Shown here in pieces: positions 23,142 through 35,084 of a stretch of 64,000 nt of DNA; within the stretch, counting starts at the first letter, position 1; every line of letters begins with the position of its first letter. The DNA is taken from assembly GCF_022965805.1 (NCBI RefSeq), contig NC_133101.1:44677642-44741641 (forward strand), written 5' to 3'. The position numbers were made by a program, and so were the translations under genes. Origin of the DNA: Primulina eburnea. Taxonomy: Eukaryota; Streptophyta; Magnoliopsida; Lamiales; Gesneriaceae. Under the pieces are notes generated by a model. The model saw only the letters and a program-made list of their open reading frames with translations. It was not told the DNA's origin and did no database searches.

Positions 23142-24468
23142 TCTAATGACCCGAATTCTTATTTTGAATGAAGTATTAATTAAGACATAATTAGTGAGTT
23201 GTTAATTAAGTATTATTAAGGAATTGATAATTCGGGATTGAGCTGTTGGTATCCACCGAATTTTAAATGGATAACCCGACCTACTTCGGATTACATTATC
23301 TCGAGAAATCCAACTAGACCAATGAGATTCTGACACGTGGCAGATAAGATTGGTTCGGATTTTCTGGAATAGTGCGAATGCAGCCTATAAATGGAAGCCG
23401 ATTCTTTTGTTTCCTTCACCGCATTCTTCAGAGAGAGTTCTAGTTGTATCTTAGATTTTCTAGCCAGTTCTAGGGCACTTTGGTGTCGGGAAGTTTCGGA
23501 GCTAGTATCGACTCGAGAAGGGGTCGGTGAACTGAGATCGAGACATCATCAGCGGGCTAACGACGGACGCAGGTATAATCCTAAATCCTTAGATAGTGAT
23601 TTAAGGATCTTTAGGGAGATCTTTGTAGCATGTTTGATCTGGTTGTTAGTGATTTCTTTATGTTGGTATTGTCTAGGTTCAGAGCGTTCTGTCAGATTGT
23701 TTTAGTGAGGTACGTGATGTACTGACTGAGATATCCAAGCGTAGTATACACACTTATATGCTGCATATTTATCTGTTGCATGATACATGTTTTACTGCTT
23801 TGGCATATTATGCATGACATATCATGTTGAGCCTGATATCTTTTGAGATATATCTCGTTTGTTGGGGCCGCTCAGCCCTATTCTGTATTGTGGACGATGG
23901 GGCATCGAGAGCTACAGTGTCCGACGGGACCCGCGGGCTCTGATGACCTGTACATTGCAGGTCCACATCTTGATGATGAGTGTGGGAGCCAAAACTTGCC
24001 TAGGGCAGATCAGAGACTACACACTCAGGCGCCTCTAGACTGAGCATGAGATTCTTGACTTGATCCTTGATATCCGAGCATATTGCATTTTGCATGTATC
24101 ATATCAGTTTGTATACTCGTACATTCTCGTATTGGGCGATTGTCGCTCACGTCCTTGTTTTCATCTTGGGCACCCCATTCCACGGGGCAGGTCTTAGGTT
24201 GGATGGTTCGGACGACCAGGGCAGTGGCTAGAGCAGTTGAGTTTTCGGTTGTGATCCAGTGGAGGTTTTCTGTGGTTTATAGTTTTCTCGTTCAAAATCA
24301 TGTATTTGTTATGGTTGTATTAATGTTTAAGACTGTCGTTATTGTTTTGTTTTCGTTTGGGTTGTAAGATGATTAAGTATTTGGTTTCCGCTGTTTAACT
24401 GTTGGTATTAAGTTTAATGTTGCATGTTTATTATTCTGTTTAGTAGTGGCTTGGGTAAGGGCGCTACG
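23142..24468 (+). mobile_element. 5' LTR of element D
   Basis: Starts TCTAATGACCCG and ends GGCGCTACG. Promoter elements are visible: ACACGTGGC (23333-23341) and TATAAATG (23386-23393), with 44 bases between ACGTGGC and the TATA box. The ORFs at 23391-24367 are not conserved in a coding sense and are treated as LTR sequence. Confidence 0.85.
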
Positions 24469-24555
24469 TTTGGTGGTATCAGAGCATGCAAAGATTTTTG
24501 GGACATTAGTAATTCTGTTTTGAGGATTTAGAAGTTGATTTTAGTTTCCTTTCAG

Positions 24556-25640
24556 ATGTCAAGAGATGGAAGCAGTCACGGTAGTGTGGGACATGGCCGT
24601 TATGGCGATGATGAGGCTGGCCGAGAACATCGTCGTAGAGATCGTGACGGAAGGCGTCACCGAGATCATGATGAAAGGAGACGTAGGAACCGTGTCAACA
24701 TTATGGATTTCATGAAGATTGGACCTCCACCGTTGACCGGAGATGAGAATGCTGATGTTGCTAAAGCTTGGGTTGATATCATGGAGCAGTGTTTTAGAGT
24801 GCTGCACTATGACGAGGATGAGAAGATGGAGGTAGCTGATTTCATGATCCAAGGAAAAGCTCGGAAATGGTGGAAACCTGTTTCTGTCATTCTAGTTCAG
24901 GAGCATGGGCGGATTCGTTGGGAACATTTCCGTCAGGCCTTCATCAATCATCACTTTCCGCCAGCTCTTCGTCAGGCGAAGGAGATGGAACTGTTGACCA
25001 TTAAGCAAGGACATTCGAACATTGAGGATTATCATAAGCGTGTTACGGATCTGTTGCCGTACGCTCCTCACATCAGTGAGAATTCTGCAGCAAAATATTC
25101 TCACTTTTTGAATGGTTTGAACCAGGAGATTTTTGATCGGGTTTCTGTCTGTGATGATCCTACTTCATACGAAGGATTAGTAAATCGTTGTCGTCAAGCC
25201 GAGATCAGTATTGCTAGGAGGAAGGCTATGCAAGCTAGCAAAAGTTCTAGTTCGTTGGGATCAAGGGGTCAGTCTTTCAAGAAGTCTGTATTTTCTTCTT
25301 CTTTCGGTTCTGGAGGGGTGCACAGCTTTGGTAGGAAAAAGATGCAATGTGGCCACTGCGGAGGCAATCACCCGAAGGAGAATTGTCGAAGAGCAACAGG
25401 TGCATGTTTCAATTGTGGTGGTTTTGGTCACATGAAGAGTGATTGCCCTAATTTGGAGAATCAGAGTGGAGGCGGAGGTTCTATGACAGGGTCTTATAGT
25501 GGAAAACAGTCTGAGGCCACTGTTCAACAGAAAGGTTTTCCTGCTCAAGGTTCTCGTCGTGGAGGAATGTCACAAGGATCTCAGCAACGCCCACGAGTTC
25601 AGGGGCAAGTGTTTGCCTTAAACCAAGAGCAAGCTGAGGA
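24556..25640 (+). pseudogene. gag of element D (capsid/nucleocapsid)
   Basis: The start at 24556 (MSRDGSSHGS) is preferred over the upstream Met at 24535 because chromovirus Gag usually opens with a short, charged, Arg-rich segment. The protein then has the retrotransposon Gag region (PPPLTGDENADVAKAWVDIMEQCF, KARKWWKPV, FINHHFPPALRQAKEMEL). It ends with two Cys-knuckles: CGHCGGNHPKENC (25348-25386) and CFNCGGFGHMKSDC (25405-25446). Gag would form the virus-like particle and bind the RNA. This part is open throughout and in the same frame as protease, so Gag and Pol were one polyprotein; the first lesion is at 25723. Confidence 0.85.
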
Positions 25641-28600
25641 GCATAACGAGAGAGTCATTGCAGGTAATTTTCTTTTATGTGGTATTACTGCATATTTATT
25701 GATTGACACTGGGGCATCGCATTGATTCATAGCATCAATGTTTGTTAAGAAGCATAAACTACCCTACGTGTCATTAGATGTTTTGTTGTCGGTGTCTACA
25801 CCGATGGGACAAGAGGTTTTAGCTAAGCGACTTGTAGTAGACTGTTTGCTGGAGTTTGAGGGAAATTACTTGTATGCCAATTTGATGATATTGGCTATGG
25901 AAGATTTCGATTGTATTATGGGAATCGACCTATTGACTAAGTATAGAGCGACGGTGGATTGTTATCAACGTCTCGTTCAGTTTCGTCCAGAAGGAGACAA
26001 GAATTGGTTCTTCTTTGGTGAGGGAGCTCGACCTCCAATGCCAATAGTGTCTGCTGTAAAGGCACAACGAGCTTTAGCAAAAGGAGGAGAAGGATACCTC
26101 ATTTATGCTGTTGACGTATCAAAGGATGTAATCGACGTGAAGAACATTCCAGTTGTCAATGAATTTCCTGATGTTTTCCCCGATGAAATTCCTGGATTTC
26201 CTCCAGAGAGGGAAGTGGAAACGGAGATAGAGTTGGTACCAGGAACCGCACCTATCTCTAGAGCGCCTTATAGATTGGCACCAACAGAGATGAAAGAGTT
26301 GAAACAACATTTACAAGATCTTCTTGACAAAGGGTACATCAGACCCAGTGTGTCTCCTTGGGGAGCCTCAGTGTTGTTCATTAAAAAGAAGGATGGGTCT
26401 ATGCGGCTTTGCATAGATTATCGACAGTTGAACCGAGTAACAGTCAAGAATAAATATCCGTTACCACGGATTGATGATTTGTTTGATCAACTGCAAGGGA
26501 CTTCAGTGTACTCGATGATCGATTTACGGTCTGGATATCATCAACTTCGAGTTCATCAACGTGATATCCCTAAGACTGCATTTCGAACAAAGTATGGGCA
26601 TTACGAGTTTCTTGTGATGCCGTTTGGTTTGACGAATGCTCCAGCAGTATTTATGGATTTGATGAACCGAGTATTCTAGGAGTATCTTGACAAGTTTGTC
26701 ATTGTCTTTATTGATGACATACTGGTATACTCTCGTAGCCTTGAAGAGCATACACAACATTTAAGGATTGTGTTGCTAACCTTAAGGAATTACCAACTGT
26801 ATGCTAAGTTGAACAAGTGCGAGTTTTGGCTCGACAGAGTTGTCTTCTTGGGACATGTTATATCCAAAGATGGGATATCAGTGGATCCTAGCAAGATCGA
26901 AGCAGTGTTGAGTTGGGCACGACCGGAATCAGCTCCAGAGATAAGAAGTTTTCTAGGTTTGGCAGGTTATTATCGGAGATTCATTTCAGGATTTTCTCAG
27001 ATTGCCAAACCATTGACTCAACTGACCTGTAAGAATGTGCAGTTCGAATGGACTCATGATTGTGAAAATAGTTTCAATGAACTGCGTCAACGTTTGACAA
27101 CTACACCAGTTTTAGCTCTGCCATCTGGATCAGGAGGGTACATTGTGTTCACTGATGCATCACTTCAAGGACTTGTGTGTTTTAACCCAGAATGGTCATG
27201 TGATTGCATATGCATCTAGACAGTTGAAGAAGCATGAAGAGAATTATCCAGTTCATGATCTGGAATTGACAGCGATTGTGTTTGCTTTGAAGATTTGGCG
27301 ACATTATCTCTATGGAGAGAGATTTGAGATCTTTACAGATCACAAGAGTTTGAAGTATATCATCACTCAAGCAGAGTTGAATATGCATCAAAGAAGATGG
27401 ATGGATTTGTTAAAGGATTATGATTGCGAAATCAAGTATAATCCAGGATCAGCGAATCTTACAGCTGATGCTCTTAGTCGCAAGGTGAGATTATCTGCAC
27501 TTCAGACAAGTTTCATATCAAGTGTAATCCAAGATTGTTGTTCTCTGGGATTTCACTTCCGTCATAAGAAAGGAATGGAACACATTCGAGTAACGAGCAT
27601 TTTATCTGAACCGATGTTGTATGCCAAAATCAGAGAAGCTCAGTTTTCTGATCCGAATGTGGAAAAGTTAGCAAGGTTAGCTAACGGAGACAACACATCT
27701 GGCTTTGCGTTCCAAACAGATGGAACCTTGTGTTTGTCAGGAAGAATCGTAGTTCCAGAAGATTCTAAATTGAGAGACGAGATTTTATCTGAAGCTCATA
27801 GGAGTAAGTTGAGTATCCACCCTGGAAGCATGAAAATGTATAAGGATTTGAAGACCAGGTTTTGGTGGAAAGGTATGAAGAGAAATGTTTACCAGTTTGT
27901 AGCCAAATGTTTGGTTTGTCAGCAAGTGAAAGCTGAACATCGACGACCAGGAGGATTACTTTAGAATTTTCCTATTCCTGAGTGGAAGTGGGAGCATGTA
28001 ACGATGGATTTTGTCACCCACTTGCCGCTGTCTTCTAAGAATTGTGATGCAATTTGGGTTGTTGTGGACCGACTGACTAAGTCAGCACATTTCATTCCAT
28101 ATAGTCGGGAATATAGTTTCGATCGCATGGCAAGACTATACATCCAAAAGATTCTTAAATATCATGGTGTGCCAACAAGTATAGTCAGTGATAGAGATCC
28201 ACGCTTTACCTCAAGGTTCTGGGGAAGTTTTCAAAAAGCGTTGGGAACGACATTGAGTCTGAGTACTTCCTATCATCCAGAGACCGATGGTCAGTCTGAG
28301 AGGACTATTCAGACGCTTGAGGATATGTTGCGTGCTTGTGCTTTGGATTTTGGACCAGCATGGCATGATCATCTGCCGCTTGTGGAGTTTGCATATAAAA
28401 ATAGCTACCATAGTAGCATTGGTATGGCTCCGTTCGAAGCATTGTATGGTAGACGTTGTCGTACTCCATTGTTTTGGGACGAAGTAAGAGAACGACAAGT
28501 GCAAGGATCTGAATTAGTGCAACAAGCAATTGACGTAGTGGAATTGATCAAGAAGAGAATTAAAACTGCACAAGATCGTCAATCGAGTTATGCGAATACC

Positions 28601-29041
28601 AAGCGTAGACCTCTACAGTTTCAGTCAGGGGAAAAAGTTTTCCTTAAAGTTTCACCATTCCGCAGGGTGATGAGATTTGGACTCAAGTGAAAATTAGCCC
28701 CAAGATTCATCGGACCTTTTGAGATCTTGGAATGTGTTGGAAATTTGACCTACCGATTGGCTTTACCGCCGTATTTGTCCAGCATTCATAATGTCTTTCA
28801 TGAATCGTTGCTACGACGGTATGTAGCAGATGAGTAGCACGTTCTTAGTCCGACAGATGTTCAACTTGAAGAAGACTTGACTTATGTTGAGCAGCCGCTT
28901 TTAATCCTGGGTAGGAAAGAGAAAAAGCTCAGAAACAAGACCATTCCACTTGTTCTAGTGCAATGGCAACGCCGAGGTACTGCAGAAGCGACTTGGGAGT
29001 TAGAGAGTTGTATACGCTCAGAGTATCCTCATTTGTTTTGA
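25641..29041 (+). pseudogene. pol of element D (PR-RT-RH-IN-chromodomain), broken
   Basis: Domains in order: protease with LLIDTGASH; RT with [24 protein letters not shown] and FIDDILVYS (catalytic Asp pair at 26711-26716); RNase H with FTDAS and DHKSLKY; integrase with a His/Cys finger (27790-27930), VSDRDPRFTS and HPETDGQSERT; and a chromodomain-like tail (LVLVQWQ..ATWELES). Breaks are TGA 25723-25725, TAG 26677-26679, a frameshift near 27175, TAG 27962-27964, TGA 28688-28690 and TAG 28835-28837. The natural stop is at 29039-29041. Several breaks look like CAG to TAG changes, fitting deamination of methylated cytosine. Confidence 0.85.
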
Positions 29042-29113
29042 GTTGTATTTTATTCAGTTGTATTGTACTTCGGTTTCGATTTCGAGGACGAAATCTTTGT
29101 AAGGAGGGGAGGA

Positions 29114-30440
29114 TGTAATGACCCGAATTCTTATTTTGAATGAAGTATTAATTAAGACATAATTAATGAGTTGTTAATTAAGTACTATTAAGGAATTGAT
29201 AATTCGGGATTAAGCTGTTGGTATCCACCGAATTTTAAATAGATAACCCGACCTACTTCGGATTACATTATCTCGAGAAATCCAACTAGACCAATGAGAT
29301 TCTGACACGTGGCAGATAAGATTGGTTCGGATTTTCTGGAATAGTGCGAATGCAGCCTATAAATGGAAGCCGATTCTTTTGTTTCCTTCACCGCATTCTT
29401 CAGAGAGAGTTCTAGTTGTATCTTAGATTTTCTAGCCAGTTTCTAGGGCACTTTGGTGTCGGGAAGTTTCGCAGCTAGTATCGACTCGAGAAGCGGTCGG
29501 TGAACTGAGATCGAGACATCATCAACGGGCTAACGACGGACGCAGGTATAATCCTAAATCCTTAGATAGTGATTTAAGGATCTTTAGGGAGATCTTTGTA
29601 GCATGTTTGATCTGGTTTGTTAGTGATTTCTTTATGTTGGTATTGTCTAGGTTCAGAGCTTTCTGTCAGATTGTTTTAGTGAGGTACGTGATGTACTGAC
29701 TGAGATATCCAAGCGTAGTATACACACTTATATGCTGCATATTTATCTGTTGCATGATACATGTTTTACTGCTTTGGAATATTATGCATGACATATCATG
29801 TTGAGCCTGATATCTTTTGAGATATACCTCGTTTGTTGGGTCGCTCAGCCCTATTCTGTATTGTGGACGATGGGGCATCGAGAGCTACAGTGTCCAACGG
29901 GACCCGCGGGCTCTGATGATCTGGACATTGCAGGTCCACGTCTTGATGATGAGTGTGGGAGCCAAAACTTGCCTAGGGCAGATCAGAGACTACACACTCA
30001 GGCGCCTCTAGACTGAGCATGAGATTCTTGACTTGATCCTTGATATCCGAGCATATTGAATTTTGCATGCATCATATCAGTTTGTATACTCGTACATTCT
30101 CGTATTGGGCGATTGTCGCTCACGTCCTTGTTTCATCTTGGGCACCCCATTCCACGGGGCAGGTCTTAGGTTGGACGGTTCGGACGACCAGGGCAGTGGC
30201 TAGAGCAGTTGGGTTTTCGGTGGTGATCCAGTGGAGGTTTTCTGTGGTTTATAGTTTTCTCGTTCAAAATCATGTATTTGTTATGGTTGTATTAATGTTT
30301 AAGACTGTCGTTATTGTTTTGTTTTCGTTTGGGTTGTAAGATGATTAAGTATTTGGTTTCTGCTGTTTAACTGTTGGTATTAAGTTTAATGTTGCATGTT
30401 TATTATTCTGTTTAGTAGTGGCTTGGGTAAGGGCGCTACA
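29114..30440 (+). mobile_element. 3' LTR of element D
   Basis: 1327 bp, TGTAATGACCCG..GGCGCTACA, right after the polypurine tract. ACACGTGGC is at 29305-29313 and TATAAATG at 29358-29365. Scattered substitutions and a few single-base indels distinguish it from the 5' LTR. Confidence 0.9.
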
Positions 30441-30853
30441 TATACAATCTCGAAGTACCGGTAATACAAAATCAGTATATACCAATCCCAATAACTCATA
30501 CTCAATCGACAAACACAATCTGTATAATCTCAACCAAATCATCTCTGAAAAATAATAACAATTTCATACGGTATCTGTTCTTCAATCCAGTTTCGATTAT
30601 ACGATGTCTAATATATCAAGAACACCATATATCAATCATATCTGATTCCTTCAATATCATATTTTCAAATCATATCAAAACATAAGAATACTTACGTCCT
30701 TGTGAAGCCTTTGTCGAGAGAATCACAAAAATATGTTTTGATCGAAATTTGGATAGCCGGATCTTGCACAAATCAAATCTCTAAGAAATGAAAGGCGTAA
30801 GGATTTCTACGAACTTTTTATTGCTTCTTCCAGCTGAACTCTGAAGGAATGAA

Positions 30854-30855
<2 letters not shown>

Positions 30856-30929
<74 letters not shown>
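30856..30929. repeat. (TA)n microsatellite in the promoter of the C 3' LTR
   Basis: About 74 bases of alternating TA at the position of the TATA box. The matching site in the 5' LTR of C (37799-37809) has only ~11 bases. Short Ile-Tyr ORFs over this run are artefacts. Confidence 0.9.
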
Positions 30930-30935
<6 letters not shown>

Positions 30936-30979
30936 GCATGGCAAAGATGTGTGGCTTATTCTTCTTGTATCTCAGGTGG

Positions 30980-31200
30980 CGCTCGGGCGGTTACAAATTA
31001 CCGCTCGGGCACGAAACGTTCTGTCCGAGCACTCGACTTGTTATACACTGGCGCTCGGGCGGTCATTTTCTACCGCTCGGGCGCCAGACATTCTGTCCAA
31101 GTACTCAGTTTGTGGTGCACTGGCGCTCAGGGCGGTCATTTTCTACCACTCGGGCGCCAAACATTCTGTAAAAAAATGTCGGTCCATGTACCGGCGCTCG
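30980..31200 (-). repeat. GC-rich dyad array in U3 of C, 3' LTR copy
   Basis: Three tandem units of ~71 bp. Each holds two CGCTCGGGCG words around a short AT-rich spacer, forming near inverted repeats (GGCGCTCGGGCGGT .. ACCGCTCGGGCGCC). The nearest unit ends 39 bases from CATGCAAT of the core promoter. Confidence 0.8.
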
Positions 31201-31293
31201 GCTTCTTCACTCGTATCTTACTTTCTCTCCTGAAATCTCAATTCTGATAATTAATCAATTTCTGATTACAGTGATGAAATCTCGAGCATTACA

Positions 31294-33200
31294 TTTCCCC
31301 CCCCCCCCAAGATACGATTTCGTCCTCGAAATCGTTGGCAATCAAATCATATCAAAAAGAAATGTATAACATAAGCTAAACAGAAAACTCACATCAGTGG
31401 AATAACTCTGTGAATCTCTGACTCATATCTGATTCAGTGTTTTTCCTTACGATCGAGAATATGGATCAGCTTCTCGAAGTAACTCAGTGTCTCGTCAAGT
31501 TCGGCCTCGTCTAGGCTGAATAATATGGGATGCATCGGGAATATATTTCCTCAATAACGATACATGAAAGACATCTAGTATTCCAGATAAAGAAGGCGGT
31601 AATGCGTGTCGATAGGCACGATATCTTATCTTCTCGAGAATCTTGTACGTCCCAATATATCGTGGAAACAACTTTCCTTTCTTGACAAATCTGATGCCTC
31701 TGAAAGGTGAAATCATCAAGAATACTCTGTCTACTCCCTCAAATACCCACAATCTTCGTCGAACATTGTCATATTTGGCTTGTCTGCCTTGAGCTGTATT
31801 CATTCTCTTCTGAATCAGCTTCACTTTTTCTGTCATCTCTCGGATCATATCAGGTCCAATCTCAGGTACCTCAGAAATATTGTAACGCCCCAGATTCGAT
31901 GACTGTCCTCACTGTATCAAGACGGGTATTTCCAGCGTGCTTATGTCCTCACTCGCACGCACCCTGGGAAACTTCCTAGGAGGTCACCCATCCAATAATT
32001 TCCTCAAGTCAAGCACGCTTAACTTTAGAGTTCTTATGTGATGAGCTACCGAAAGAAGATGCACCTTCGTGATATGAGTAGTAACAATCTAAGCCCTCTT
32101 CAACTGTACAGTCCATTACATTGAACAGCCTCGGAATCCCTCTCCTTCCGGTGTAAGAACGGTTCATTCATGTTCCGTCCACCTAGAAGCCTGCCAGGAG
32201 CCACTCATTGTCCGTGCCACCTCATGGCACTGGTGATCACCCCCCGCCCTCTTCGGCCCCGGGCCTCACAAATATCATCCCAATACAGAGGGGATCTGCA
32301 CTTCTTGCCGTACCACGCTTCAAACGGTGCCATCTCAATACTTGTCTGATAACTGTTGTTGTACGAAAACTCACAAAGTGGAAAAGAATCTTGCCAATTA
32401 GTGCCAAAATCTAGCACTAAAGCTCTAAGCATATCCTCCAATGTTTGGATAGTCCGCTCTGACTGTCCGTCGGTCCGAGGATAATATGTGGTACTAAGAT
32501 ATAACTTCGTACCTAGAGCCTGGTGCAAACTCTGCCAAATGTGCGAAGTAAACCAAGGATCACGGTGTAATACAATCGACTTCGGAACTCCGTGCAATCT
32601 GACCACTTCTCTGACATAGATCTCTGCCATCTGGTCATGTCCTGTACGTCATGTTGTATGGAATAAAACATGCTGATTTGGTCAATCTGTCAATCACGAC
32701 CCAAATCGCATCACAACCTCTAGGAGGAACGCGGTAACTGCAATAAACCTCCGGGTTTCTTTCTTTCGGCTTTCACCTGTTAGAAATTTAGACATTTTGA
32801 TACAAATTCAGCAATATCAGCTTTTATTTGTTTCCACCAAAATTGTCTTTTCAAATCATTGTACATATTTCTGCCACAAGGATGAATACTGATCGACTAT
32901 TTTGCGCTTCTGACAATATCAGTTGTTTCAAATCTGAAACATCTGGCACAACAAGACGATTATTCACATATAATACATTGTCATGAACCTGATACTCGGA
33001 TTGATGACCTGCTCTGACCATCGCAATAGACTTCTGTACATTCTGATAAACTTTCTGAGCCACTTTAATTCTCAAAATCAGCTCTGGTTCGACTTGAACA
33101 GTATATAATCTCAACAGTTTACAATCTGTCTCAAATAATAATCCAGAAAGACATCAATCTTATATCAAATTTGAAACACCAATAGTCGATAAGGACAAAG
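31294..33200 (-). pseudogene. integrase and C-terminal region of element C, broken
   Basis: Minus-strand remnants of integrase. 33114-32851 is the segment before the His/Cys finger (NRLVVPDVSDLKQLILSEA). 32630-32205 holds core motifs (HRDPWFTSHIWQSL, PRTDGQSERTIQTLEDMLRA, APFEAWYGKKCRSPLYWDDI). 31848-31495 holds the C-terminal part (FLMISPFRGI, LPPSLSGILDVFHVSLLRKYIPD). The Cassandra LTR divides WDDI from SEVPEIGPD exactly. Around 32640-32850 the sequence is frameshifted. The chromodomain region downstream of 31495 is barely recognisable. The product would have joined cDNA to host DNA. Confidence 0.75.
31881..32270 (-). mobile_element. Cassandra-type TRIM solo LTR carrying a 5S-derived segment
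   Basis: A 390-bp unit with termini TGTGAGGCCCGGG and ..GGGGCGTTACA on the minus strand, flanked by the direct repeat aatat (31876-31880 and 32271-32275). Positions 31962-32064 read as a 5S rRNA-like segment on the minus strand. It includes AAGTTAAGCGTGCTTG (32009-32024, A-box region) and GATGGGTGACCTCCT (C-box region). Cassandra elements are known to carry 5S promoter sequence in their LTRs. It lacks an interior, so it is a solo LTR, and it interrupts the C integrase. Confidence 0.85.
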
Positions 33201-33210
33201 AATATACCTT

Positions 33211-34557
33211 TCAACTTAGTGCATCAGCTGCTGCATTCGATTTTCCCGGATAGTACTTGATTTCACAATCAAAATCTTTAAGCAAATCAAGCCATCTTCG
33301 CTGCCTCATATTCAGCTCTGACTGTGAAAACAGATATTTCAGACTCTTGTGATCAGAATAAATCTGAAACTTCTCACTGTATAGGTAATGTCGCCATATC
33401 TTCAGTGCAAAAACAATGGCCGCCAATTCAAGATCATGAATTGGGTAGCGAGTCTCATGTGGCTTCAACTGTCTCGAGGCATAAGCGATAACATGTCTTC
33501 GCTGCATCAAAACACAATCCAATCCTCTGTGAGAAGCATCACAATAAACAATGAAATCACCAGTACCGGATGGGATAGTCAACACTTGAGCACTGGTTAA
33601 CTTCTTCTTCAATTCTAAGAAACTGGATTCGCACTTTTTTGACCAAACAAATGGTACATTCTTCTGAGTCAGATGTGTAATTGGTTTAGCAATACTCGAA
33701 AAATCTTTAATGTATCGTCGATAATATCCCGTTAAACCCAAAAAATTGCGTATCTCTGGCACAGATGTCGGTCTCAGCCAACTGATCACGGCCTCAACCT
33801 TGCTCGGATCAACATAAATCCCATCTCCAGATATAATGTGACCAAGAAATACAACCTGTCTCAGCCAGAATTCACATTTAGACAATTTTGCATACAGTTT
33901 CTCAGTCCTCAGAGTTCTCAACACAATTCTCAGATGTTCGGCATGATCAATCATATTCTTCGAATATATCAAAATATCATCAATAAAAATAATCACAAAA
34001 GCATCAAGATACTTCTGAAACACATGGTTCATCAGACCCATAAATACAGCTGGAGCATTTGTTAAACCGAACGGCATGACAATAAACTCATAATGGCCAT
34101 ACCTGGTTCTGAAGGCTGTCTTCGAGATATCAGAATCTTTGACTCTCAGCTGACGATATCCAAATCTCAGATCGATCTTGGAATAAATAGAAGAACCATG
34201 CAACTGATCAAACAAATCATTTATACGAGGTAAAGGATAATTGTTCTTTACCGTAGCCTTGTTCAGTTGCCGGTAGTCAATGCAGAGTCTCATTGAACTG
34301 TCCTTCTTTCTCACAAACAGTACCGGAGCACCCGAAGGAGAAACAATCGGTTTAATGTATCCCTTGGCCAGTAAATATTCTAACTTCTCTTTCAACTTTT
34401 TCAATTCAATCGGGGCCATTCTGTACGGAGCTCTAGAAAGCGGAACTATACATGGTACCAATTCAATGCTAAAGTCTATCTCTCTGACTGGAGGCAAACC
34501 CGGAATCTCATCTTGGAAGACATCAGCAAACTCACATACCACTGGCAAATCTGCCAA
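33211..34557 (-). CDS. Reverse transcriptase-RNase H of element C (open 448-codon segment)
   Basis: The longest undamaged pol segment in the window. It has RT motifs [38 protein letters not shown] and the catalytic FIDDILIYS, followed by [16 protein letters not shown]. RNase H follows with [26 protein letters not shown] and DHKSLKY. It stops at ALS where other copies continue ALSRK, so the stop at its end is a mutation and not the natural end. The start Met is internal to the ancestral polyprotein. Some normally conserved residues have changed (RFGYRQL for RSGYHQL), so activity is doubtful. In the element it would copy RNA to cDNA inside particles. Confidence 0.8.
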   Translation of the reverse strand: MADLPVVCEFADVFQDEIPGLPPVREIDFSIELVPCIVPLSRAPYRMAPIELKKLKEKLEYLLAKGYIKPIVSPSGAPVLFVRKKDSSMRLCIDYRQLNKATVKNNYPLPRINDLFDQLHGSSIYSKIDLRFGYRQLRVKDSDISKTAFRTRYGHYEFIVMPFGLTNAPAVFMGLMNHVFQKYLDAFVIIFIDDILIYSKNMIDHAEHLRIVLRTLRTEKLYAKLSKCEFWLRQVVFLGHIISGDGIYVDPSKVEAVISWLRPTSVPEIRNFLGLTGYYRRYIKDFSSIAKPITHLTQKNVPFVWSKKCESSFLELKKKLTSAQVLTIPSGTGDFIVYCDASHRGLDCVLMQRRHVIAYASRQLKPHETRYPIHDLELAAIVFALKIWRHYLYSEKFQIYSDHKSLKYLFSQSELNMRQRRWLDLLKDFDCEIKYYPGKSNAAADALS

Positions 34558-34686
34558 TGATGGGCTCGATTTCAGTACATCTACTGAATAGACAAGGAAT
34601 CCCTCTGCTCCATTCTATAATAATCGAGTCATAGATAACGCAGATATCAAAGGAATTCTGGATCTAGAACCCTTACCGTAGAATTT

Positions 34687-35076
34687 TCATTCATCAGTCA
34701 TCTCAGGTTTGAATATTACAATCTTATGAAAACAATCTACGGTAGCTCTGTACTTGGTCAGCATATCAATATCAATAATACAATTAAAATCAGACAACCC
34801 AAGTACAATACAATCTAACTCAATCTCATGCCCGTCATACTGTAACATACAATGTTTCACAGAATTCACTGACATCCAACATGTCCCCAAAGGAGAAGAG
34901 ACAGATACTACAGCAGATAATGACTCAACAGGCAATGCATCTATCAAAGCAAATCGCTCAGAAATAAATGTATGGGAAGCACCCGTATCAATCAATACGT
35001 AATTAGGGTAACCACAAATAGAACAGTTACCTGCAACAACATCATCTGGTGCTTCCTGGGCCTGTTCTTCTGTCAA
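34687..35076 (-). pseudogene. Protease region of element C
   Basis: A retropepsin-like domain with the catalytic motif LIDTGASHTFIS and the flap-side motif ..[11 protein letters not shown]. It is preceded by a typical Gag-PR linker (DDVVAGNCSICGYPNYV) with no intron, in contrast to J. It ends at a stop at 34687 before the RT segment. Confidence 0.75.
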
Positions 35077-35084
35077 AGAAAATA

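Larger units (their letters stand above)
23142..30440 (+). mobile_element. Ty3/gypsy chromovirus element D, complete but inactivated
   Basis: A 7.3-kb plus-strand element with two LTRs of equal length (1327 bp each) inserted in the C LTR. The target repeats are tgtac (23137-23141) and tatac (30441-30445), differing by one base. The primer-binding site is TGGTATCAGAGC at 24474-24485 and the polypurine tract GGAGGGGAGGA at 29103-29113. The 5' LTR termini have decayed (TC instead of TG, CG instead of CA) while the 3' LTR keeps TG..CA. It is the youngest gypsy copy here by nesting. Confidence 0.9.
22188..31293 (-). mobile_element. 3' LTR of C, split by element D
   Basis: Halves 22188-23141 and 30446-31293 total ~1.8 kb. 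The uninterrupted 5' LTR shows CATAACTATACAATCTCG where D sits here, so the split is exact. The U3 contains GC-rich dyad units (30980-31200), CATGCAATTG (30931-30940) and a TATA region expanded to a long TA run. Confidence 0.85.

Noticed and set aside
23391..24367. ORFs of 66-104 codons in the D 5' LTR, with counterparts in the 3' LTR
   Set aside because: The counterparts differ by frame-changing indels, so coding constraint is unlikely.
30849..31247. ORF beginning with an Ile-Tyr run and overlapping frames over the GC-rich units
   Set aside because: A product of the TA microsatellite and the dyad array. The 5' LTR copy of C gives different proteins.
31962..32064. Possible functional 5S rRNA gene
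   Set aside because: Similarity is limited to parts of 5S with many changes, it lies inside LTR termini with target repeats, and it fits Cassandra instead.
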